Source of the DNA: HOT-345 sp963531535
GTDB taxonomy: Bacteria > Patescibacteriota > Gracilibacteria > Absconditabacterales > Absconditicoccaceae
Assembly (NCBI GenBank): GCA_963531535.1
Contig: CAUSGX010000004.1
Coordinates: 1-64,000 of the forward strand
Length of the DNA stretch: 64,000 nucleotides
Reading direction: 5' to 3'
Shown: piece by piece, positions 10,993 to 22,733 of the stretch
How positions within the stretch are numbered: position 1 is the stretch's first letter
How the letters are laid out: every line of letters begins with the position of its first letter
Notes under the pieces: generated by a model
Told to the model about the DNA's origin: nothing
Databases searched by the model: none
What the model saw: only the letters and a program-made list of their open reading frames with translations
Program-made: the position numbers and the translations under genes

Positions 10993-13900
10993 ATGATGCA
11001 AATGACAAAAAACAAAACAACAAGCACAAAAATCAGATTTTTTTGACCTTTGAGTAAGGTGATGCTGGGGGCAACAGGAGCTTTCTTGCTTGGAGGATTT
11101 TTATTACTTCAGACCTGGGCTGCTCCTGGAGATGGTCCAGTCGTGCAGTATAGCTTTGAAGATGCAAGTAACCTCGGAAAGGACAGCTCGTCTGCTGGAA
11201 ATAATGCGACTAACTACGGAGTAACACAAACCCTCGGAAGAGTTGGGAAAGCTGGGTATTTTAATGCAAACTCAGTTTTTTTAGATCTAAGTACTCATGC
11301 TTCAAAGCTTAATCTAACAGAAGGAACAGTTAGTTTTTGGGCAAAAATTGATTCAGATGCTAAAGACTTTTCTTCAATTCTTTCTTGGTGAATCTCTACG
11401 ACTGATGCGTCAAATGTTGACCTAGGATATATTTCTCTTGGAAATATGACGGCTGGGTATCCAGATGAATTATTGAGTTTAGCAAATGTATATAGAACTT
11501 GAGGTTGAAATTGGCAGGTTTTCGCGAAGACAACTAGACCTGATTCTTTTTATAAAGATGGTAAATGGCACGCCTATACTGTAACAATGGATAGTGCGAA
11601 AAATCTATGACTTTATATTGATGGAGAGCCTCAGACAATACATGATAACGGTCAAAGTCTGATTCCTTTTTTCTTGTCTCATAATAACGGAAAAGTATCT
11701 ATAGGAAGGTCTTCCAATGAATATCATAGGGCTCTTTGAGAAGGATTAAAATGATCAATCGATGAATTTAAAATCTATAACTATGCCCGCACTGCAGCAC
11801 AAATCAAATCTGATTACGAGCAGGAAGCGAAACCGACAGTAATTATTCACTATCAAAATGCTGACGGGGAAGAACTTATGTCTCCGACTGTGCATACCAA
11901 GACAAGTAACGGAACTGAGTTCCAGCTTGGGCAGACATATTACTTTGATCCAGACGACCTCGTAAGTAGGGCAGATGGAGGAATTTATCAAAAACCTGAG
12001 AAACAGAGTGTTATTTTCTCTCAAACAGAGAGAATGAAAGAGATTACCTTTGTTTATCCAATCAAGCCAATGCTAGTCCTTCACTATACTTTCGATGAAG
12101 GGGGAAATACGGTTGCGGATAGTTCTCAACTTGAGACCAAGAATCCAGGTACCGTTATTGGAAACTATACCTGGGATGAATGGGGAAGAGTAGGTGGAAT
12201 GTACACTGATACGGCTATGCAAACACAAAGAGGACTATGAATCTGAAATTCTGCAGCTTTTACAATTGCAGGATGGATTAAGACAGATGATGATTGAGGA
12301 CAGAGGTATTTTATCACAAATACTGCTGATGCTCACGGATATAGGTTTGGAATTTCTGGAGGTAAGCCAGCTTTTTTATTGGGTACCTATCATTGAGGAA
12401 GGAGACTGACAGAAGATAACTGTGGATCTACAAACCTAGCTGGGAATAGGTGGCATCACCTAGTTTGAGTATTTGATGCTAAGGGTAGAAAGGTAACCTG
12501 TTATGTAGATGGAGTAAAAGATGGGGAGAGGGTACTTCCAGATTATTATAATAATAGATGAGATGATTCAGCTTGGATCGGAGGGAAGAATAGGAGTATG
12601 GCAACTTTTCGAGAAAGATGATCACTTGATGATGTTAGAGTGTATAACTATGCTTTGAGTCCTCAGAAAATTAAGGAGCTCTATGATAGTTTCCCAGCGG
12701 AGGAAACTGCTGCCCCAGTAGGACTTAGCCTTACAACTACAAGCCCAAGAACTACGCTTGTAGTTGGAGAAAAGGTTGTTGCAAGTGCAAATCTTGATCT
12801 AAATAGAGGAGGGAAGAATTTGAAATTAGTTATCAGTGTCCCAAAGAGCCTTCAACCAGAGAGTAATTCAATCTCACTTCTCAACTGAGAGACAGTAACA
12901 TCTGGTAGTGTAAATATGGTTGAGCTTTCAGATAAGAGAGTTTATACTTATTATCTAAAAGATAATATTAAAGGACAGATTAAAGCTGATTTTTCTGTGT
13001 ATTTCCCTTGGTTGGTGACAGATCATTTAACTCCAGCAAAAATTACCGCTGAAATTGTTAAGGGGGATGCGTCACTTGTAAATAAAGAACTTACTTTTAC
13101 AGCATGGGCTCCATTTAGACTCAATATGCACTGGATTCACTATACTAAGCCTGGAAATAATTATAAGGTAAAGTATGCTTTAAATGTGTATACAGAGACT
13201 TATTTCCCATGGGAAAGTCCAGCTAATTTTAGATTTCTTGATAGTAAAAATCCTGCATTATATAACTTTATTGCGACTATCCCATTGCCACCTAAGGCAA
13301 AATATATCAGTAGTTCTGTAAATAATGGACATGGTAGTGCTACACTTTCGCTTACATATGATGCAGATAAGCATGCTATGATTTTCAGAGGAACCCCAAG
13401 AATGGATACGCTTTGGAATAATAGACAGTTTATAGAACTTGAATATACAGGACTTCAAGCTGACGATGTAATTACAGCGAATCCTATGACTTTTACTGGA
13501 TATCTTGCTAGTCCAACAGGAAAAATCTATACAGGAAGTCTGAATTGGGTTAATCAAACAGTAGAAGCTGCGAATGCTAATATAAATTTAGGATTTCATC
13601 TACCACAGGGGTCTATTGTTGATGATCAAGATAGGCAGGAGCTTTTCGGACTTTGGATAGGTAATGGATGAAACACAAAAGTAAAAAATGCAAGTGTTGA
13701 ATTTACCATCCCTGAGTGAATTGAGGTAAATAGTATTAGACTCCCTAATGCAACAGAAAGTAATGGAAATGGTCATGAAGTATTTTGGCCTCATACGATT
13801 AATTTTGACTACTGGACAAATAGGGGGAAAACTGGTTCTATCAATGGAAACTATGGTGCTGGATATGGGAAGGTAGAACTTGGACTGTCTGATGGAGAAT

Positions 13901-16900
13901 CTATTAAGAAATTTGTAATGAAGTTTCCGGAAATCAATCCGTGAGATACAATTCCAGGTATGATGGGGCATGCGAACCTAGGGATTAGATTCAATGGAGA
14001 TGTTAAAAAAATTAAAGTTAATGGGACTCCTATTACACAGGATACAACTCTAACTATGACTGGTATGTTTAGAGCAGAGTGATTGCCAGATCGTCCTATT
14101 GCATGAGGATTGACCATCGCAACCAAGTCATATGCACCGACTTATATTCAAACCTTTTCTCATAATTGAAAAAATTTCACTCCAGGACAAACTCTTAGAA
14201 TGCGTACCTTCTTCTGGATTCAGCCAGGTTGGCATTATAATAATGGAATATTTTTAAAAAATCCATCATTATTCCTATTTATTCCTCGCGGATTTGAGTT
14301 AGATACTGCTACACTTGGAAGAACAGTGACAGCAGGTTCTGCTACTATTTGAACTCCCTATAAAGTTACGAACCAAGTGGCTAATCCTCCAGCAGGTCAT
14401 GAGGTATGGAGAATAGATATTACGGCAGATTTGTATCCTCATAGTCCTAATATTTATATAGATTATAACCTTAAAGTAACTGATAGTACACCTCCATGAA
14501 CTTATGTATTTGGAGATAAGGCTGTATTAACAACTGATAATTTAAAATATCAGCCCTGGCATGCTTGGGCAGTTGGTGTAAAAGAAGATCCATATAAGCT
14601 TTATGGATCTCCTAAGTGAAACTATATTATTCGATGAGGAGATGCTTCTGTAATTATTACCGCAACAGAACTAGGAAACGGAGTCTGCTCAAAAACTTCA
14701 GTTGATGATCAGTGATGTAAAGGTTCATTTATCCAAGATGACCTCGATACTCTCTATAATTATAAGTCAGGAGGGACTGGACTTTTACAGACGACTCTTT
14801 GGAATGCAGGTGCAACCGTCAATAATTATACCTATACCTTCAGAATTCCAAATGTAAATACCACAAATACCAATGGAATAAAAAATGAGTGGAAGCCAAC
14901 AATTAAATCAGTAGAGATTCTTGGTGTAACAGGAGCTACTCATACAGAAACGCAAGAAGCTCATGCGACTTTGCTTAAGATCACGATTCCGACTTTTGCA
15001 TCTACTGATCGCCCTATTATCAATATTGTTTTGCAAGCACCAACTTTTGATGATGATCAGGCATATAGAAATACCTATGTTGATACTTACTATACTGTGA
15101 ATGGAACTCAGAAGGTTGGTAGGACCGTAGGACTTAGGCTTGTTCCTTCAACCTATGATCCATGAGTGAATAGAAAATATAGATTCTGTCTCCTTGCTAG
15201 AGAAAAGAATGAAAATCAAGGAGTCTCATTTGAAGAATGTAGTGCCTTATTTGATTTCTATAGAGAGTCAAAACTAACCAATGGAAATTGGACAAATTCA
15301 AATGGATGGAGACTTGCAGATGATCCATCGAAAGATAGGAAATGGTACAACGAGACTGTCCCTCCTATTTGTTCTTGGCATGGAATTATTTGTCAAAATA
15401 ATAAACTTGTCTGATTAAATCTTGCAAATAACAATCTTCAAAAGACATTTACAGGATCATTTGCTAAACTTAAGAATCTCGAAACCCTCAATCTCTCAGA
15501 CAACCCAAACTTCAACGCTGAGTTTAAATCAGAATTCAAGACTTCTCTCGCAAAGCTAAAGGAAATCAATCTATCATCTACAAAGACAAAAAATCTGAAT
15601 AATCTCCCAGAGAATTTAGAGAAGTTTACAGCTCAGAAGCTGACTTTGAGAGAGATCCCAGTTCTTCCTACTGAGTTAAAGGAGCTTGATCTGAGCAATG
15701 GAGACCTCAATGCACTTCAGAACATCTCTCCATTCTTCCAAGCTAGAAAATTGGAGAAATTGCTCCTACAAAATTCGAAGCTTAGAGGAGTAATGCCAAC
15801 AAGTGTAAACTTCCAGTCTACGATTAAGGAGATTAATCTCAGTAATAATCAGTTTTCAGGTAAATTGCCATCATGGGTGAAAAATCTGACTTCTCAAACG
15901 ATAAAACTCAATTTTTCAGATAACTACTTCATCTGACCGTTCCCTGATTGGAATGTAACTTTCCAAGCGGGAAGTGAGATTATCTTTAAGAATAACTATA
16001 TCCATACACTTTTTGCCGATCCAAACTTTAATCATATTAAGAATCAGCTTGGGAACTCGAGAAATTATGCTCCTCAGTATAAGCTTGTAGCTACGGCAGA
16101 TGGTTCTTCTCAGGCACTTTCTGAGTTGCCAAATATCAGAGAAAATTGAGATGTTCGTTCCTTCCTCATAAAGAAACAGGTCTTTACAAGTAGAGAATGA
16201 GGAAGGTCTACTGATTTCGTATCTGAGGTAGAGCTCATAAATGTTCCAGATACGAACATTGAAGTAGGAAGGAGATGAAAAGTCTGATTTACTGTTACTC
16301 TTAAGCGTTGATTTGTTACTCAATTCAAGGTGCAAACTGACCTCACTGATGGACCAGAGATGACATTAACGCTCAAACCTTCAAAGGACTTTCAGGATGA
16401 GAATGATCCAAACAAACCACAAAATCAAGATAAAAATATGGTTTGACTTACTGGACAAAAAAATTCTCTTGGAACTGGACTTACTTTCGAGCTTAAGGGA
16501 AAATATCTTGCACAATATTTCTCAGCTGTGCACTATAGTTTGTGAGGAAATGATGTCTGATGAGGATTCTTCTGGAGAGAGGTAGAGGATCTTGCAAACC
16601 CGGTCATTATCTCAGATGGATGAACAGGAACTCGTACTTGTTACGGTAGAATCAGGGGATTCTATTATAGTTCTCAGAGAGGAGAGAGACTTTGGCCTTT
16701 GGACCAGGAATCTCAGGGGCAACTTAAACAATTAAGCACTACCTATGCTGATCTAACGATGCAGTGAGGTCGATATACAAGGTGTGAAGGTCAGGAGAAT
16801 AATATTTATGGAAAGATCATCCATGAATATGGTGCTCCTACCAAAAAGAAATATGATTTGATTGCTGGAGTTTCCTACGATATTGTAAGAAATAAGGTCT

Positions 16901-18123
16901 CAACACCATCAGCTTTGAGGTGTAATTTCCAGAGACTCAATAATGCGATTCCATTTGGATATATTTATGATTCAGCAGGAGGAATCGGGTTGCTTGGAGC
17001 AAGTATTAAGTCTAATGTGATGAAACTCGCGACAGCTTGAGATGTATCAGCTTTTTCTGAGATTTATAACTTCCATAATGCTTATCTCAAAGAATTAGAA
17101 AACTGAAAGTGTGTCTCTGATATCTTTGATCATGATGGTACTCAGCCTCATTATAATGAAGGATCAATCTCTGGACATTCAAGCCAGATCCTGGACAGAT
17201 TGCTTGATTTTGGATTCGGTTCCGCTCAGACGACACTCTTTAGACTCTGAATTAGAGGTATTATCTGACTGTCTAGTGAATTGAGTAATAGTAATAGAGG
17301 AAGTATTGAGGGAAATCAGGCGATTACTTCATTGCTTCTCAATACGGATACTTCTATTGCTGGAGTGATCAATCTCGCTCGTCAGAGGGCAGAAGATCTC
17401 TGTAGAAATAGACGACAACCTATTCCTATGGGATATCAACAACTTGATCCAGCTACAGATGTGGATATTCTTTGTTATGATGGAGCATTGAATGGTAGTA
17501 GTAACCTACTTCATGTAGATCATTATGATGTGGGTAAGCATAGAAAGAAAAGAATAGGAGCCATTGCAGTTAAAAATGCTGATGTTTGGTTGAATCATAC
17601 TCAGTGGCACAGTGCTCCTCCTGTTAACTTATTTATTGACAAGGGAGACCTGCTCTTACCGGCTTCTTCACTTACCGGAGAACTACAGTCATTTAATTCT
17701 GAGGGATATCTTCTTCCTGCTAATGTACCTTTCTGATCAGGGGACTCAAAGGCCGCCTTCTTAAGGGGAAATTTCATTGTAAATGGACTAATTCTCTGAA
17801 AGTGAGCTGCTTGATATTCTCCAATAGTAAATAAGGTTATTGTTCATGGAAAAGTAGCTTCGTATAATACCTACACGACTCCTACAATAGAAAAAAGAGA
17901 TAGTATCAGATGAATATTAGAGGCTGGTAGAACTATTGACGAGGCTAAGCTTAATTTTATTGGGCTTGATCAGCTCTTTACTCGATCATGTAATTCAGCT
18001 AGAGGAGTTGGTTCAGACTGAACGATATGTGAAGGAGTTTCCGCAGATAGGTGAAATTCATTTATTACCAACAAATCATTCGGACTCATAGATATGGATT
18101 TCCCATCGCCACTCTTCAGATAG
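10993..18123 (+). CDS. Giant surface adhesin: LamG, MucBP-like, LamG, leucine-rich repeats
   Basis: One continuous frame of about 2375 codons once TGA is Gly. ATG codons at 10993, 10996 and 11002 are all possible. A signal peptide or membrane anchor (KVMLGATGAFLLGGFLLL) ends near residue 40. A LamG/concanavalin-type domain spans ~50-273, a MucBP-like segment (VIIHYQNADGEEL) ~277-357, and a second LamG domain ~363-570. A long beta-rich region with no family I can name follows. At ~1417-1475 is a cap like LRRNT_2 of plant receptor kinases (NGNWTNSNGW...CSWHGIIC), then about eight leucine-rich repeats to ~1656 (LNLSDN, LDLSNG, INLSNNQFSG). The last ~460 residues hold scattered Cys. It probably mediates attachment (inference). 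Its neighbour at 5.3 kb is another giant exported protein. Confidence 0.88.
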
Positions 18124-18162
18124 GACATCTCAAGAAAATAAAAAAATAGAAAATAAAAAAAG

Positions 18163-18191
18163 AAAAGTCTGAATACTATTCAGGCTTTTTT
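18163..18191 (+). terminator. Rho-independent terminator of the giant adhesin
   Basis: AGTCTGAATA pairs with TATTCAGGCT and is followed by TTTTTT. Confidence 0.75.
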
Positions 18192-18352
18192 CTTAAAATA
18201 TGATCGATTATAGATTTGTCCGATTGATCATAATCTGGTTTACTAAGAGCTTATTTCGATTGTTGGTAGAGATCAGTGATCTTTCATTACTAACGATGGA
18301 TAAGTAATTTCCGCAAAGTAGTTTCTCTGAGCAATCTGGGAAAAATGCTTCT

Positions 18353-19045
18353 CTACTTCCCAAAGTTCTGGGTCTCAAGAGATTCTTTATACCAAGTAAT
18401 TGCTTTTTCTAACTCCTCAACTGTAAAATCAGGACAAAAAAGGTCGCTAAAATAGAGCTGTGCATATCCAATCCACCAAAGCATGAATCCAGAAAGTCTT
18501 TTGGCATACTGTTGTTTAGTTCTGATAACGAGATCTACCTTTGGTAATCCTCCAAAATCCATATGCTTTTCCAGATTTTCTTGAGTAAGAGATTCGCCAG
18601 ATGAAATCAGATTTTTTATCCCTCTCAAAATCTCATCCTGACCTCAATAATTGATTGCAAGTACGAACCAGCGGTCAGTCGGGTAGTGATATTCTTTCTG
18701 TTTTTCAATAAGTCGATTCCTGAGGTGATCTGGGAGTTTGCTAATGTCTCATGCAACTTTAAAGTTAACTTGCTCCTGATGCAGCGTATCATAGAGTTTC
18801 TGGGTGATTTGCTCGTATAAAACAAAGAGATAATCAAGTTCTTCTTTGCTTCTATTTTTGAGATTCTCGGTACTGAGCCCCCAAAGAGTGAAAACTTTAA
18901 CCTCAGTTTGCGTGAAAATATGGATCGCAAGTTCCATCATTCTAGTGAAGCCTTCTAAATGCCCAATAAATTGCTCAAGTCCTCTTTGTTTCGCTCGAGT
19001 TCTATTCCCATCTGGGATTATTGCAATATGTTGAGGTGTTTTCAT
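18353..19045 (-). CDS. uppS: Undecaprenyl diphosphate synthase
   Basis: A cis-prenyltransferase that builds the C55 lipid carrier for peptidoglycan. The 230-residue product shows the N-terminal IPDGNR motif with catalytic Asp, TLWGLSTENLKNRS, LAINYGGQDEI, and the C-terminal LVIRTKQQ...LYFSDLF...FTVEELEKAI block with the Mg-binding Glu. The family's GNGRWA/GNRRWA motif reads GNRTRA here, so the usual Trp is lost. Two or more TGA codons are read as Gly. It is divergent from a membrane protein gene. Assignment is firm; the motif change suggests altered substrate handling at most. Confidence 0.92.
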
Positions 19046-19257
19046 AGATGATAAAAAAGCTAAAAAACTGATTCTCTCCCTTTATTTTACTGATTCCTCC
19101 TACTTATGCTCATGAGGCTCTTGCTAGAGAGGGTAATTTGAGACGCTCCAGGAGGTATTTCATTCCCAGCTCCACTATACTAGTGAATCACTTCTTATTT
19201 TCAAATCAAAATCTCTATCTCAATCCAGACCTAAGTTCCTTATCAGATTTTTTTCTA

Positions 19258-19285
19258 TTGACTTATACCTGGTTTTATATATAAA
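19258..19285 (+). promoter_or_regulatory. Putative promoter for the 19.3-kb membrane protein
   Basis: TTGACT, 16-bp spacer, TATAAA, about 30 bp before the ATG. A degenerate upstream element (TTATCAGATTTTTT, 19240-19253) lies directly upstream. Confidence 0.55.
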
Positions 19286-19315
19286 GAGCGAAGTTTTATT
19301 TTTTTTCTCTACAAA

Positions 19316-20083
19316 ATGCCAACATTGATACTTGTTTTCTTTTGGATTATCGTGATTTGACTTCTGATTTTTCTTTTTTATCTTCTCAAAAAATATCTCG
19401 GTAGAATAATTATTATCTGTGCATTTGTACTTTTACTTTATGGAATCTACTGGATTATCAATCCAGCTGGAGCAAGAGGAATCTTCAACGGAATCATTTC
19501 GCTCCCAACTACGACAATTAGAGCAATAAATGGTCGATTTTCAAAAGATGCTTCAGTAACTGGACAAAATAATCAAGAAATCTGATCATTATCTGGTGAT
19601 ATGTTGCTTCATTCAGGAACAGTTCAGTTAAAGGAAGGTATAAACTGAGATACTAGTGGGAATGTCCAGTTAGCAGTTAATCCATCACCTGCTCAAGATA
19701 CTGCTTCACAGACATTAAATCAGTCAGAAACTATTATACTCAATGTTGAACAGCCTAATCATCAGGTAGTCTCAGGACAGATCGTATCTCCCTCAGTTGA
19801 TCAGTACAAAATAGGAGATAATACTTACCTTTTCCCATCAAAAGAGTATAAGGTCTCAGCATCTGCGAGCGGAGATATTCTCGTTCAGAAGCTAGATGCT
19901 AGTGATCTATTAGGAGAAGATGAAGATGATGGAAGTTTCGATATCATTCCATCAAATCCAAAAAAGTCAAAGAAATCTGATTCAAAGACTACAGATAATT
20001 CAAAATCATCTACAAACAAAAAGTCTTCTGGATCACTCTCTGCCTCTGATCTCAATGAAGCGAGTCAAATCTTTAATTTCTAA
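19316..20083 (+). CDS. Hypothetical membrane-anchored protein
   Basis: I do not recognise a family. The 255-residue product begins with two closely spaced hydrophobic segments at about residues 3-21 and 29-46 (LLIFLFYLL, IIIICAFVLLLYGIYWII). A Ser/Thr/Gln-rich region follows, then a short beta-rich domain (~165-200) and an Asp/Lys/Ser-rich low-complexity tail (SKKSDSKTTDNSKSS). In-frame TGA codons at ~residue 15 and later are read as Gly; without recoding the gene would not be seen at all. It has a good promoter and its own terminator. Topology suggests a cell-surface protein. Confidence 0.7.
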
Positions 20084-20086
20084 TTG

Positions 20087-20111
20087 AAAACTCCCTTTAG
20101 GGAGTTTTTTT
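20087..20111 (+). terminator. Rho-independent terminator
   Basis: AACTCCC and GGGAGTT pair around a short TTTA loop, followed by seven T. Confidence 0.85.
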
Positions 20112-20186
20112 AGAATAAATTTTCTCTGAGAGAGGAATCTGGTTCTTCTCAAGCAAGGTCTAAGATAGGCCTATTTCTATCTTAAT

Positions 20187-20258
20187 CTGGATCGCCCCAT
20201 TCATTTTACTCATTTTCGATGACACAGCATCATTGCGCGTGACAGCGAAGCAATCCAG
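20187..20258. repeat. REP-like element, copy 1
   Basis: It runs from CTGGATCG to AGCGAAGCAATCCAG with inverted ends (CTGGAT/ATCCAG) and an internal GATGACACAGCATCAT stem. It is about 75% similar to copy 2, 25 bp downstream. GC is well above the surrounding DNA. The CATTGCG...AGCGAAGCAATCCAG core resembles an intergenic palindromic repeat known from many unrelated bacteria (recollection, not searched). Confidence 0.7.
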
Positions 20259-20283
20259 ATATTCTCAAACTTATTCCAAAAAA

Positions 20284-20358
20284 CTGGATCGTCACGGCTC
20301 ATATTCATTCGCCTCGCGATGACATAGCGTCATTGCGAGCGATAGCGAAGCAATCCAG
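20284..20358. repeat. REP-like element, copy 2
   Basis: CTGGATCGTCACGG to GATAGCGAAGCAATCCAG, in the same orientation as copy 1, with GATGACATAGCGTCAT as internal inverted repeat. Confidence 0.7.
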
Positions 20359-20430
20359 AGCTAAAGAAATTATTGATTTGCATATTCAAACCCTTCTGTC
20401 CTTTGGATATTTCTTCTTTAAAAAAATAAA

Positions 20431-20458
20431 AAAATCCGCTATGGCAGCGGATTTTTTA
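20431..20458 (-). terminator. Terminator overlapping the rnhB stop codon
   Basis: AATCCGCT and AGCGGATT pair around ATGGC, flanked by A and T tracts on both sides. The rnhB TAG (20439-20441) lies in the stem. Confidence 0.8.
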
Positions 20459-21149
20459 TATCAAAAGGAGAAATTTCATATACTCCAACAATCTTTTTCA
20501 GGAAAAGTTTTCTATGTAGCGGACAAAGTCAGATTTTTTCTATTGCTTGATAGTGGGCTTTTGTCCCATAGCCCTTGTGTTTTGCAAAACCATATGCAGG
20601 AAATTTTCTATCCCAGTCTGACATAATATGATCTCTCGTTACTTTTGCGAGGATAGAAGCCATAGAAATCTGCATTAATTCAGCATCGCCATCAATAATT
20701 GTCTCAGTTTTTATTCCCAGTTCCTTACTCAGTCAAAAATCCTGCTTCCCATCAATGATCAAGGTGATTTGATCAGAATTTTGTTTTTCCCAAGTTGCAA
20801 GGAGTTTCTTTACATCATCAATGTGGATTTTTTTCTTTGGCTTGATGTTCAAAAATTTACAAAAAATCTGATATAAACCTTTTGTAATAGCGATATTCAG
20901 GCTTCTTGTCACTCAATACTGATCGATTATTGCTGGTTCAACGCTCCAGCTCCCTCAGGAGATCAGTTGCTTAGATAGCAAGTTTTGGATATGTTGATAG
21001 GCATTTTCTCTTTGCTTTTCAGTCAGTTTTTTGCTATCTTGAAAAAGAGAAGTATCGCCTCGGCTTCCCTTCTCTTCTCAGATAATAATCCCAATCCTCA
21101 TTTCTCCAGCGAGTGGTCATCTTCCCACCTCATCAATATAGATTTTCAT
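20439..21149 (-). CDS. rnhB: Ribonuclease HII
   Basis: RNase HII nicks at ribonucleotides in DNA and degrades RNA-DNA hybrids. The 236-residue product starts MKIYIDEVGRGPLAG, with the catalytic Asp-Glu pair and the second Gly of GRG encoded by TGA. DSKKL, an Asp in LIIDGKQDF, ASILAKVTRD and the C-terminal YGFAKHKGYGTKAHYQAI...LCPLHR block complete the family pattern. The usual LIDGN reads IIDGK. The central part is slightly longer than in E. coli. The upstream membrane protein ends 6 bp before this ATG, so both are likely one operon. Confidence 0.95.
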
Positions 21150-21155
21150 TGTTGC

Positions 21156-21962
21156 TTATTTTAAATTATAGTTTTGTGGCCAAAAGAATGGAGACTTTGA
21201 GCATCACTTTGTAGTACACATGATCTCAGAAATCTGAGTTTTGTCTCCTGAAAGATTGATCAATGTAACTTTCCAATCTTCATTAAAATGCTGATTTCAG
21301 CTGATAGTATAGCTCAAAGTGTAGGAATATTGCCTTGTATTTTTCGCATCATTTACACTTCCAGGGATCAAAAAGATTGAATTCAGATTGAGGTCCCCTA
21401 CAAGATTCCTTGTGAAAATACGGATATTCTTTTTATTCCAGTGACTATCTCGTGTTGTGCTATTTTTGAGTGGTGCATGTACGAGACGATTCATCTCAGT
21501 GAAATTCTCACTTACTAGATACTGATAAAAATCCTGAATCAAATTACTGTCTGCAGTACGATCAATATGCTGTGTTGAAACAACTCTCACCTGATTTTGC
21601 TTATTCCCAGTTGTCTCTCCAGAAACTGCTCAAGAAGCCTGATTACCTGCAGGAGTTTCATTTGTTAGAGCTCCAGAGTCAATAGTGATTACCTCGGTAT
21701 TTTCTGGAGCTAGGAGATTAATGCTCTCAGTTGGTGTCTGAGGAGTGTTATACCCTCTACCGTAGATAAAAACCTTGTAAATAGCAAATAAACAAAATAC
21801 GAGAGCAAACAGAAATACTACGATAATCCAAGCAGGAACCTGCTTTTCTTCATCTCTTTGAGTCTCATTGGAGTTGAGCTTTTTCTGAGTAAAGCCACTA
21901 GTGTTCTGCTTTTTTTCTTTTTTCTCTCTATCTCATCGTGTTTCTTGCTTCCTTGGAGTCAT
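21156..21962 (-). CDS. Hypothetical single-pass membrane protein
   Basis: A 268-residue protein of no family I recognise. Residues 1-43 are charged and cytoplasmic in type. One membrane helix lies at ~44-65 (AWIIVVFLFALVFCLFAIY), then a Thr/Glu-rich linker and a C-terminal ~130-residue domain with a mixed alpha/beta pattern, including YQYLVSENFTEM and IFLIPGSVNDA. The C-terminus has two Cys close together (CTTKGC). The N-terminal TGA (about residue 10) and two later ones are read as Gly. It is transcribed just ahead of rnhB and divergent from the pilus operon, so a link to pili is possible but unproven. Confidence 0.7.
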
Positions 21963-22045
21963 GATTACGAGGTTAGTAGATAAAACATCTTTCTACTGAC
22001 TATAGCGACCCTTTTTGAGAAATCAAGCCTTTTTGTTAAAAAGGA

Positions 22046-22062
22046 AAAAAATCAGATTTTTT
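22046..22062. repeat. Perfect 17-bp palindrome AAAAAATCAGATTTTTT
   Basis: Same 17-mer as at 4756, here in the divergent gap upstream of the pilus operon, about 33 bp upstream of its -35 box. Confidence 0.7.
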
Positions 22063-22094
22063 ACTTCTTTTTGAATCAAGAAATTTCCCCAAAA

Positions 22095-22123
22095 TTTGCA
22101 AATTTCTGAAAATTGGCTATAAT
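22095..22123 (+). promoter_or_regulatory. Putative promoter of the type IV pilus operon
   Basis: TTTGCA, 17-bp spacer, TATAAT; the start ATG (22143) is 20 bp downstream. Confidence 0.6.
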
Positions 22124-22142
22124 TAAGCTATGTTTTTATATT

Positions 22143-22733
22143 ATGATGATTGTCGAGATGGGACTTTCTAGAGAAACTCAATCGCGAAAATGATACTATC
22201 GTTTACTTTTGATTTTGATCATTCTTGGAGGATTAGCGCGAGCCGGACTTTGGGGATATAAACGGTATTTAGAAAAACAATCCTTACTTCTAGATACACA
22301 AATTTCCTCAAAAAATTTAGAAATCCAAAAAGTTCTTGAAGATAAAACCTTCCAGCAATATTTACAGGTTCAGAAGCTTGAAAACCAGAGATCACAAATC
22401 CCTTGGAGCCAATATATTCACAAGATTCTTGAGATCCTAGAGAGTATCAAGTCTGTAGAAGCGAGTAGAGGAGGGGTGGAGCTTTCAGATTTTAAAGTAG
22501 ATCTTAACGAGCTTTCTCTCAATGGAGTCGTGAACAACTTGAGGATTCTTTATGGAAACAGACAAGGATCCGGAGGACTGATTGATAGTTTTAATCAACT
22601 TGACTTCTTGACTGATATTTCAATCAAAAATTATGAAAAAGCTGAACAAAGCCAGAGTCAGCGCGCATTCCAATTTACTTTATCCGCTAAAGTTCAAACT
22701 AATGCTACAACAGGATCAACAACTCATAAATAG
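22143..22733 (+). CDS. PilN-like pilus assembly protein
   Basis: A 196-residue bitopic protein: a short basic cytoplasmic start (SRETQSRKGYYR), one membrane helix at ~20-37 (LLLILIILGGLARAGLWGY), a coiled-coil stretch and a ferredoxin-like periplasmic domain. This layout and its position before a PilO-like and a PilC gene support the PilN role in aligning the pilus machine. ATG at 22143 adds a short N-terminus; 22158 is an alternative start. One TGA (before YYR) is Gly. It overlaps the next gene by 32 bp, indicating translational coupling. No pilM is seen upstream. Confidence 0.7.

Larger units (their letters stand above)
20084..20438. other. Gene-free region with terminators and REP-like repeats
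   Basis: This is the convergent gap between the membrane protein and rnhB. It contains two terminator hairpins and two tandem REP-like copies, described separately. No coding sequence is supported here. Confidence 0.6.

Noticed and set aside
18628..18930. An overlapping 101-residue minus-strand frame within uppS.
   Set aside because: It is a shadow of uppS in another frame, with no family features.
19046..19257. A short plus-strand frame (MLMRLLLERVIGDAPGG...) in the uppS divergent gap.
   Set aside because: Only 25 codons and no supporting signal.
22046..22062. The AAAAAATCAGATTTTTT palindrome as a rho-independent terminator.
   Set aside because: Here and in seven other places it lies between divergent genes, where no transcript ends; the stem would be mostly A-U with a tiny loop.
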